From assembly GCA_031376285.1 (NCBI GenBank), contig JANMDN010000025.1:1-29216 (forward strand): a DNA stretch of 29,216 nucleotides, given 5' to 3'. The stretch comes from JANMDN01 sp031376285 (lineage in GTDB: Bacteria; Actinomycetota; Thermoleophilia; Miltoncostaeales; Miltoncostaeaceae). The position numbers were made by a program, and so were the translations under genes. Of the stretch, positions 23,525 to 29,216 are shown in pieces. Every line of letters begins with the position of its first letter. The stretch's first letter is position 1. Below the pieces are notes generated by a model. The model had not been told where the DNA came from. It did no database searches and saw only the letters and a list, made by a program, of their open reading frames with translations.

Positions 23525-24811
23525 ATGAACCGTCTGAGTCCACGTTCCGGCGCTTCTCTCGCCGTCGCAATCGCCTCCTTTCTCACGGGCATCGGCGCGA
23601 CAAGTGTGGTCGCTGCCGGCAAGATGCACGCGACGTCTGCCGTGCTCCGTTCTCCGGTCGGAGGGCTACCTCTCCGCGTTGGCGTCGGAGTCACGAACGT
23701 GCGGGCACACTCGCTCGGGCTCAGATTGAGCATCGTCACTCGACCCCGAGCACGCTGCTCTGCGACGGTCGCTGCCGGTGGTCTCCGTTTCCCACTTCCT
23801 GAGGTCGTCGCCGGCCCGAGTGGGCGAGCGGGACTTGGATGGCTCGTCGAGACCGGCGCGCCCAGTGGCCGCTGGACGTTCCGAGTCCAATGCGCGCGAG
23901 GAGGTAAATCCGCGAATCAGGTCAGGCAGACGCGTATCGCCATTCCAGCTGGCAATGGTCATGCGTCGCTCGTCGCACCGGGGTCGGTCGGAACGACGTC
24001 CGGCAAGCTGGCAACACCTCCACCGGCGCAAGGCCCCGGCACAAGCACTGGCGGTCTCGGCGCCGGCAACGGCAACCCATTCGTCGGCTTCGAGGGTTAC
24101 TGCACCTGGGGAGCTTGGGAGAAAGCTCAATGGCTCGGGAGGGGTGTAACAGGCAACGCGCAGGATTGGGCCGGTCAAGCGAAGGCAGCCGGTTTCACCG
24201 TCGGCACGGCACCAGCGGTCGACTCCGTCTACGTGCGCACCTCGGGGGGCGTAGGTCACGTTGCCGTGGTTACCAGGGTCGTCAATGCGACGACGTTTGA
24301 GGTCGTAGAGATGAACGGTGGCGCTGGGGCGACGGCGGCCAATGGGTACAAGACGAACGAGTTTGGGGTGTACCGGGAAGGAAGGACGAAGTACACGGGC
24401 GACAGCGTCCGATTCATCTACAGGCCCGGCGGAGCCGGGGCCACCGGCGGCGGATCGACACCTGGTGGTGGAAGCACGACAGGCGGCTCGGGTAACGCCA
24501 CGCCGCCGATCCTCGGACGTGGTTCAGCTGATCTGGCGTGGCACCAGGGGGTGGCGTTGTTTTTGCTGACGGGGCAGGCGAACGGAACGTTTGCGATCGC
24601 GGGGAGCAATGCGCCAAGCGCCGGGATCGCTGTGCCGGACTGGGCTGGTGCCGGGGATGTGACCGGTGACGGGCGTAGCGAGGTGATCTGGTATCACGCT
24701 TCGACCAAGACGATCTACACCTTCGCGTGGAATGGCAGCACCTGGGTGGGGGTCGGCTCGACCCCTGGTATCGACAACCCCGACCACGCCGTCGTCGGGG
24801 GACTCGACTAG
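23525..24811 (+). CDS. Secreted CHAP-domain peptidase/amidase with FG-GAP-like tail
   Basis: The 428-residue protein has a signal peptide ('ASLAVAIASFLTGIGATSVV'). A beta-rich N-terminal domain with paired Cys spans 40-140, and a Gly/Pro/Thr linker spans 150-185. The CHAP domain follows: catalytic Cys in 'FEGYCTWGAWEKA' (C193), His in 'GGVGHVAVVTRVV' (H245) and third residue in 'VVEMNGGAGA' (E262/N264). CHAP enzymes cut peptidoglycan peptides or the amide bond to the glycan. A second Gly/Ser linker leads to one FG-GAP/VCBS-like unit ('AGAGDVTGDGRSEVIWYHAS') and ends at 'AVVGGLD', where a next repeat would begin, so the tail may be truncated. ATG 23525 has an AGGGGA ribosome binding site. It sits just downstream of the two sensor genes with palindrome site 2 in its leader. 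Confidence 0.9.
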   Translation: MNRLSPRSGASLAVAIASFLTGIGATSVVAAGKMHATSAVLRSPVGGLPLRVGVGVTNVRAHSLGLRLSIVTRPRARCSATVAAGGLRFPLPEVVAGPSGRAGLGWLVETGAPSGRWTFRVQCARGGKSANQVRQTRIAIPAGNGHASLVAPGSVGTTSGKLATPPPAQGPGTSTGGLGAGNGNPFVGFEGYCTWGAWEKAQWLGRGVTGNAQDWAGQAKAAGFTVGTAPAVDSVYVRTSGGVGHVAVVTRVVNATTFEVVEMNGGAGATAANGYKTNEFGVYREGRTKYTGDSVRFIYRPGGAGATGGGSTPGGGSTTGGSGNATPPILGRGSADLAWHQGVALFLLTGQANGTFAIAGSNAPSAGIAVPDWAGAGDVTGDGRSEVIWYHASTKTIYTFAWNGSTWVGVGSTPGIDNPDHAVVGGLD

Positions 24812-25007
24812 TCATGGCTCGGCCACGTGAAGGTGCGTTTGGAGCGATTCGCGAAGCACGCGAACTCCACCGCGTGGGCGTCGCCCTTGACGGCGCGCCA
24901 CGCGGCCCGCATCCAGCTCCCCCGAATCCTTCCTTCGACTGTCCGAGCACTCCGGGCAGCGCTTGAGACCTCGCTTGACCCCCGGGCCAACTAAATACCG
25001 CCCGCGG
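24812..25007. other. Gene-free spacer upstream of the cutinase-like gene
   Basis: About 200 bases without a convincing gene. On the minus strand 'RTVEGRIRGSWMRAAWRAVK' followed by 'GDAHAVEFACFANRSK' is somewhat protein-like and could be a remnant, but I recognise no family. An imperfect inverted repeat TACCG-CCCG-CGGTA (24996-25009) abuts palindrome site 3. Confidence 0.4.
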
Positions 25008-25017
25008 TACCCAGGTA
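25008..25017. promoter_or_regulatory. TAC-N4-GTA palindrome, site 3
   Basis: TACCCAGGTA lies within GGTACCCAGGTAACTTGC (25006-25023), identical to the site 2 block except for one base at the centre. It is 73 bases upstream of TTG 25090 of the cutinase-like gene, at a distance similar to site 2 from its gene. Confidence 0.65.
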
Positions 25018-25089
25018 ACTTGCCCCTACCTTTCGATTCAGCGATGGTCGCTCTCAATAAGTCGTGCCACTCGTTTCCCGGAGGTCACC

Positions 25090-27702
25090 TTGATCAGCGT
25101 CTCAATGTCCCCACCCGCCCGCCGGTGGCCTCGGGTTTGTCTGGTGATTGGACTCGTCCTTGCGAGCCTGGGATCTGTCGCTCGGGCTGAAGGCGCGTGC
25201 TCGTCGAACCCGAACGACGTGCTGGTCATCGGAGTCCGCGGCTCCGGGAGCGGCCCCGTCCGTGACGATATGACCGGGCCGTTCATGGCCGGGTTCGCGA
25301 ACAAGCTCGGCGATGGTTGGGACGTCCGCACCAAAGATGTCGACTACCCGCATCTACCCGTACCGTTCGTGGAAGGTCTGCCCCAGCTGAAACGAGCGAC
25401 CGATGCCGCCCTTTGGACCGCCGAGGTGATGGGCCTTGGCGTCCAGTACGCCAAGAGTGCATGGGACTCCGCACCGGGAGCAAAACGCCAGATACTCGAC
25501 TGGGCCGACGACTGCCCGACGAGCCCGATCGTGATTGTCGGCTACTCCCAAGGAAACGTCGTGCTTCGGCGAGTCATCCCCGACCTCCCCGAGTCGGTCC
25601 GCAAGCGCATCCTCCAGGTCACGCTCCTTGCCGACCCGACCCTCGACGCGGGCACGAAGAAGAACCCGGGCCCTGACGCGAACCTCAAGTACGTATCGGA
25701 CGGGCAGACCGGCATCGCGGCTCTGATTCGCCATCTGTCCCTGAAGCAGCAGGCGTACCTCAGCGTCGCGACTCTGCGGAACGCTCACAAGATGGGCGAC
25801 GACATCGCGCAGCCATACCCGGCTGATATCGCTCCGAGAGTCCGAAGCGTTTGTTACGGAAACGACATCGTCTGCAACACCCGCGAAGTCCTCGACAGTG
25901 CCTTCTCCACCAAACCCGGCAAGGGATTTGAGGTCATGTTCACGCTGACCGCATCCCGGATCGTTCCTCCCAATGTCGCGCGAGCGGCTGCGAAGGGGAC
26001 AGGGCTTGCCCTCTGGTCGACAGCAAAAATCGATGGGACGTGGGCGCCGCTCTGGGTCCTCAACATCGGCGTCAAGACCCACACCTGCACGCACCAGCCC
26101 GGCGACGCCGCGTGCTACGACGGCCGCTCATGGGGCACGGCTGCCGCCCGAGACTTCCTCACCCGAACCTCCACCAAACCAGGCCCGACCGGCACAACGA
26201 CCGTAACAACCACCGGAGGTCAGGTCACGACCTTCGCGACCGGCGCAGCCAGCGGCAAGATCATCCGGGTCTCAGCGACCGGAACGACATGGTTTGTCGA
26301 CTCCGCCCTCGTACGCCACTGGATCCCCGATAGCGAGACCTACCTGTGCCTCACCGCCCGCGGCACAGCCGTCCTCGACGGACTCTCCCAAGACAACGCG
26401 AACCGCTTCCCCGACGGGCCATGGCAAGGCCGATGCCTCGACCCAGCACGGGTCAAGAACAAGATCGTGCGAGTCCCGACCACTGGGACCTCATACATGG
26501 TCGATGGTGCCGGTGTACCGCACTGGATTCCCGATGCCTGGACATACGGGTGCCTAACCGCCCGGGGCACCGCGGTAGTCCAAGACGGGATCGTGCAGCA
26601 GCACGTCGACTCGATCGGCAACGGCCAACCTTGGCAGGGACGCTGCCTCGACCCGAACGCCGTCAAGAACAAGATCATCCGCGTGCCCGCGACCGGAACC
26701 GCCTACATGGTCGACGCCGCTGGCGCTCCGCACTGGATCCCCGACGCGTGGACCTATGGGTGCCTCACGGCGAAAGGCGTCCCCGTCGTACAGGACGGCA
26801 TCGTTCAGCAGCACGTCGACTCGATCGGCAACGGCCAGCCCTGGCAGGGACGTTGCCTTGACCCGGGCGCGGTGAAGAACAAGATCGTGCGTGTCCCGGC
26901 GACAGGAACCTCGTACATGGTCGACGCAGCGGGAGCCCCGCACTGGATCCCCGACGCGTGGACCTACGGATGCCTGACCGCTAGGGGCATCCCCGTCGTC
27001 CAAGACGCGATCACGCAAGAACACGTTGACTCGATCGGCAACGGCCAGCCGTGGCAAGGACGGTGCCTCGATCCGAACGCCGTCAAGAACAAGATCGTCC
27101 GGGTCCCCGCGACCGGAGCCTCATACATGGTCGACGGGGCAGGAGCCCCGCACTGGATCCCGGACGCCTACACCTATGGGTGCCTCACCTCCAGAGGTGT
27201 CGCAGTTGTCCAGGACGGGATCGTCCAACAGCACGTCGACTCGATCGGAAACGGCCAACCGTGGCAAGGACGATGCCTCGACCGCAACGCCGTCAAGCAC
27301 CGAACCCTGCGTGCGGCAGACACCGGAACGACGTACGCCGTCGATGACACCGGAACCATCCGCTGGATTCCCGACGGCTGGACCTACGGCTGCATGATCA
27401 ACCGCTACGGGTATGGCCTCATCGATGGCCTCACCCAAGAACAGGTCAACTCCATCGGCGCCGCCTCCGCACCATGGCAACCAAGATGCCTCAACTTCGG
27501 CGACGTCGTCGGCAAGGTCATCCGCGTCTCCGCCACCGGAACCACCTACGCCGCCGACGGGAACGGCGTGCCCCACTGGATCCAAAACGGTGGGATCTAC
27601 GAGTGCTTCGTCAACAAGTACCACTGGACTGTGATCGACGGCCTCACCCAGCAGCACGTTGACTCCATCGGCAACGGCCAACCATGGGCGACATGCGCAT
27701 GA
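25090..27702 (+). CDS. Secreted cutinase-fold hydrolase with seven C-terminal HWIPD repeats
   Basis: The start is TTG 25090, set by GGAGG six bases upstream; ATG 25105 is too far from it. A signal peptide ('VCLVIGLVLASLGSVARAEG') leads into a cutinase-family domain (about 35-360): 'NDVLVIGVRGSGSGPVRDDM', nucleophile elbow 'IVIVGYSQGNVVLRR' and the acid motif 'CYGNDIVCN'. The His is probably in 'KTHTCTHQPGD'. Cutinases and their relatives split esters of polymers or lipids. After a Thr/Gly linker come seven repeats of about 65-72 residues with core 'TG..YMVD..G.PHWIPDAWTYGCL' and closing 'HVDSIGNGQPWQGRCLD', each with two Cys. The repeats probably bind a surface ligand. The C-terminus 'GNGQPWATCA' is a natural repeat end. 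The IS element begins just downstream. Confidence 0.85.
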   Translation: MISVSMSPPARRWPRVCLVIGLVLASLGSVARAEGACSSNPNDVLVIGVRGSGSGPVRDDMTGPFMAGFANKLGDGWDVRTKDVDYPHLPVPFVEGLPQLKRATDAALWTAEVMGLGVQYAKSAWDSAPGAKRQILDWADDCPTSPIVIVGYSQGNVVLRRVIPDLPESVRKRILQVTLLADPTLDAGTKKNPGPDANLKYVSDGQTGIAALIRHLSLKQQAYLSVATLRNAHKMGDDIAQPYPADIAPRVRSVCYGNDIVCNTREVLDSAFSTKPGKGFEVMFTLTASRIVPPNVARAAAKGTGLALWSTAKIDGTWAPLWVLNIGVKTHTCTHQPGDAACYDGRSWGTAAARDFLTRTSTKPGPTGTTTVTTTGGQVTTFATGAASGKIIRVSATGTTWFVDSALVRHWIPDSETYLCLTARGTAVLDGLSQDNANRFPDGPWQGRCLDPARVKNKIVRVPTTGTSYMVDGAGVPHWIPDAWTYGCLTARGTAVVQDGIVQQHVDSIGNGQPWQGRCLDPNAVKNKIIRVPATGTAYMVDAAGAPHWIPDAWTYGCLTAKGVPVVQDGIVQQHVDSIGNGQPWQGRCLDPGAVKNKIVRVPATGTSYMVDAAGAPHWIPDAWTYGCLTARGIPVVQDAITQEHVDSIGNGQPWQGRCLDPNAVKNKIVRVPATGASYMVDGAGAPHWIPDAYTYGCLTSRGVAVVQDGIVQQHVDSIGNGQPWQGRCLDRNAVKHRTLRAADTGTTYAVDDTGTIRWIPDGWTYGCMINRYGYGLIDGLTQEQVNSIGAASAPWQPRCLNFGDVVGKVIRVSATGTTYAADGNGVPHWIQNGGIYECFVNKYHWTVIDGLTQQHVDSIGNGQPWATCA
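26455..27294 (+). repeat. Four 210-bp tandem units inside the cutinase-like gene
   Basis: Units begin at 26455, 26665, 26875 and 27085 (AAGAACAAGATC at each start), exactly 210 bp apart, and encode repeats 2-5. They are strongly alike at DNA level, including 'CAGCACGTCGACTCGATCGG'. Flanking repeats 1, 6 and 7 (about 26251, 27295, 27511) are clearly more diverged, with spacings of about 204 and 216 bp. The pattern suggests recent unequal-crossover amplification of the central units. Confidence 0.88.
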
Positions 27703-27843
27703 CTTTGTGCGGACAGCCAGCCGGGATCCGCCGGGCCCAGGGTAGACCGTATGGGTTGCCCGGCGCCTCGCTCGTAAGTTGGCGCGGGTTGCCACTGTGA
27801 TCGAAGATCGCGGTGGTAGAGCCGCAATTACGGGAGGCGCCGG

Positions 27844-28920
27844 ATGTTTGATCGTACGTTTGTCGGTCTTGATGTGCACGCGCGGTCGGCGGTCGCTGGA
27901 GTTCTTGACGCTGTCACCGGGGAGGTTCGCACGGAGCGGCTGCCGGCCGGGACGGATCAGCTGGTGAAGTGGGTGGCGGGTCTTGCGGGGCCGATTCGGG
28001 TGGCCTACGAGGCTGGCCCGACCGGGTTTGGTCTGGCGCGCGCGTTTGACCGGGCCGGGATCGGGTGTGTGGTCGCGGCGCCGAGCAAGCTTAAGCGGCC
28101 GTCGGGGGATCGGGTCAAGACTGACCGGCGTGACGCGATCCGCCTTGCGCGGCTGCTGCGCTTGGGGGAGCTTGTCCAGGTCAGGGTTCCAACCGAAGCG
28201 GAGGAAGCAGCGCGGGATGTGGTCCGCGCTCGTGAGGATGCCCGTGGTGACCTGATGCGCGCTCGGCACCGCTTGTCGAAGTTGCTGCTGCGCCAGGGAC
28301 TGGTCTATGAGGCGGGTGCTTGGACTGGCGCGCATGAGGTTTGGCTGCGTTCGCTTTCGTTTCCTCACCGGGGTACCGCGATTGCGTTCGATGATGCCTA
28401 CGGTGCGGTGATCTCGGTCGGGGCGCGGCGTGATCGCCTTGACGCCGCGATCATGGAGTTCGCACTCGAGCCGGAGTGGATCGGAGTCGTTGGCCGTCTG
28501 ATGTGCCTGCGCGGGATCGGGACGCTCACTGCGCTGGGACTGGCTGTGGAGATCGGTGACTGGGAACGCTTCACGGGCAACACGATCGGGTCCTACCTCG
28601 GGCTTGTGCCGTCGGAGAACTCATCAGGGAGCAGACGCCGCCAAGGGTCCATCACAAAGACCGGCAACGGTCATGCTCGCCGGCTTCTTGTTGAGGCGGC
28701 CTGGCAGCACCGACGGCCTTACCGGCTAAGCCGTGAACTGTTGCGCCGCCGAGAGACACAACCAGCCCACGTTCGAGAACGAGCCGAGGAAGGCAATCGT
28801 CGTCTTCACCGCCGCTGGCAGAACCTCGACTCCCGCGACAAGCGCACCACCATAAGCGCCGTCGCTGTCGCCCGAGAGCTTGCCGGGTGGTGCTGGAGCC
28901 TTGCGATCATGGACACCTGA
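27844..28920 (+). CDS. IS110-family transposase (bridge-RNA-guided recombinase)
   Basis: The 358-residue protein has the N-terminal RuvC-like DEDD domain: D10 ('VGLDVHARS'), E56 ('VAYEAGPTG'), D94 and D97 ('KTDRRDAIRLARLL'). A coiled-coil linker follows (120-155). The C-terminal Transposase_20 domain has 'LMCLRGIGTLTALGLAVEIG' and 'GSYLGLVPSENSSGSRRRQG', which includes the conserved Ser region, then 'ITKTGNGHARRLLVEAAWQH'. All key residues are present and length is normal, so it is probably active. GGGAGG precedes ATG 27844 by six bases. G-rich codon use (many GGG, CGG, GTC) differs from the A/C-rich coding strand of the cutinase-like gene just upstream, as expected for an acquired element. 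Confidence 0.97.
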   Translation: MFDRTFVGLDVHARSAVAGVLDAVTGEVRTERLPAGTDQLVKWVAGLAGPIRVAYEAGPTGFGLARAFDRAGIGCVVAAPSKLKRPSGDRVKTDRRDAIRLARLLRLGELVQVRVPTEAEEAARDVVRAREDARGDLMRARHRLSKLLLRQGLVYEAGAWTGAHEVWLRSLSFPHRGTAIAFDDAYGAVISVGARRDRLDAAIMEFALEPEWIGVVGRLMCLRGIGTLTALGLAVEIGDWERFTGNTIGSYLGLVPSENSSGSRRRQGSITKTGNGHARRLLVEAAWQHRRPYRLSRELLRRRETQPAHVRERAEEGNRRLHRRWQNLDSRDKRTTISAVAVARELAGWCWSLAIMDT

Positions 28921-29189
28921 CCACGGGAGGAACACAACAATCTTGGCGAGTGTGGTGAGCGCGTCGGGTCGCGCGAGGAGTAACCCGCGACTGCCCTATG
29001 AGCAGCCCTGCCAAGGGGCGACGCTCGTTGTTAGACCAGCGGATCGCTCCCGACGCCTACACGGTCATGCGGTAACCAACCCGCGCATATCAGCCTGACC
29101 GCGCGTCGCACCAACTGCCCGGCGCGCTCACCAGACCCGCACTCACGAGCACGAAACCCCCGCAAAAGCGGTTGTTCACGAGTACCCTC
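28921..29189 (+). ncRNA. Candidate bridge-RNA region in the 3' end of the IS
   Basis: No protein-like frame is seen here. The strand can form hairpins: GTCGCG (28968-28973) with CGCGAC (28986-28991), and GAGC-A-GCCC (29000-29008) with GGGC-GAC-GCTC (29016-29026). Structured, conserved RNA between transposase stop and right end is where IS1111-group bridge RNAs lie. The guide loops cannot be assigned without the target and donor borders. Confidence 0.4.
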
Positions 29190-29195
29190 TTGACA
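29190..29195 (+). promoter_or_regulatory. TTGACA -35 element near the IS right end
   Basis: A consensus -35 hexamer sits within 25 bases of the window end. In circularised IS110-family elements a right-end -35 joins a left-end -10 to drive transposase and RNA expression. The matching -10 cannot be placed because the left border is unknown. Confidence 0.45.
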
Positions 29196-29216
29196 AACGA
29201 CTCCCCATATCAGGGC

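Larger units (their letters stand above)
27703..29213 (+). mobile_element. IS110-family insertion sequence (IS1111-type layout); ends not fixed
   Basis: The DEDD transposase gene (27844-28920) is flanked by at most 141 bases on the left and at least 290 gene-free bases on the right. In the IS110 family the longer non-coding end encodes the bridge RNA; a long right end fits the IS1111 group. The right end has TTGACA at 29190-29195, a common feature that makes a junction promoter when the element circularises. IS110 elements leave no long terminal repeats or target duplications, so the borders given are approximate. CATATCAG occurs at 29086-29093 and 29206-29213 and may mark an end. Confidence 0.7.

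Noticed and set aside
26455..27294. CRISPR array
   Set aside because: The periodic 210-bp units are coding repeats in frame with the cutinase-like gene; there are no short identical repeats with unique spacers.
27121..28368. 415-codon minus-strand ORF spanning the repeat gene and the IS
   Set aside because: It is antisense to two unrelated genes and crosses the IS boundary.

Overview
The window is high-GC DNA (third codon positions are mostly G or C) with an actinobacterial gene set. It carries an FtsH protease, a phosphatidylinositol-phosphate-synthase-like CDP-alcohol transferase in an operon with inositol-3-phosphate synthase, and large secreted beta-propeller and Ig-like surface proteins. 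The delta-60-type propeller with tandem 'TCxPGTW' Ig-like domains and the short-form uracil-DNA-glycosylase-like protein resemble what I know from Thermoleophilia (Solirubrobacterales and relatives). That placement is inference.

Layout. 1-2300 is an accessory, partly decayed stretch. It holds a regulator resembling AbiEi antitoxins that runs off the left edge, a four-copy symmetric operator, a fragment matching the 3' half of an initiator tRNA, a small HEPN-like ORF and a remnant of a second AbiEi-type gene. 2300-10850 is mostly housekeeping or surface: a stand-alone receiver domain, ftsH, a secreted propeller-like protein, a methylenetetrahydrofolate-reductase-family gene and a 1115-residue secreted delta-60 propeller. 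10900-14150 is a second decayed island: a broken SNF2-type helicase and the broken N-terminus of a type IIG-like DNA methyltransferase, with an intact TetR/dienelactone-hydrolase pair between them. 14150-15750 is an unknown helical protein and a fumarylacetoacetate-hydrolase-family enzyme, followed by a cluster of short GGTGTCTGACACC-like repeats. 16145-19740 is an inositol-lipid block: CDP-alcohol phosphatidyltransferase, ino1 and a PimA-like glycosyltransferase fused to a PHP-like domain, in which both halves have lost signature active-site residues. A UDG-superfamily protein follows.

The most interesting part is 20553-27702. A LuxR-type response regulator with an atypical receiver is followed by two overlapping membrane sensor genes. 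The first encodes the ATP-binding (HATPase) half of a histidine kinase without a canonical H-box. The second encodes a canonical H-box (LADQLHDAISG) but no ATP-binding domain. Read together they look like one histidine kinase split over two membrane proteins. A palindrome of the form TAC-N4-GTA lies upstream of the first sensor gene and upstream of each of the two secreted-protein genes that follow: a CHAP amidase/peptidase with an FG-GAP-like tail, and a cutinase-fold hydrolase carrying seven ~70-residue 'HWIPD' repeats. I propose, as inference, that this is one signalling unit controlling secreted envelope or polymer-active proteins.

The right edge is an IS110-family element (DEDD transposase) with a long structured 3' non-coding end, as expected for an IS1111-type bridge-RNA region.
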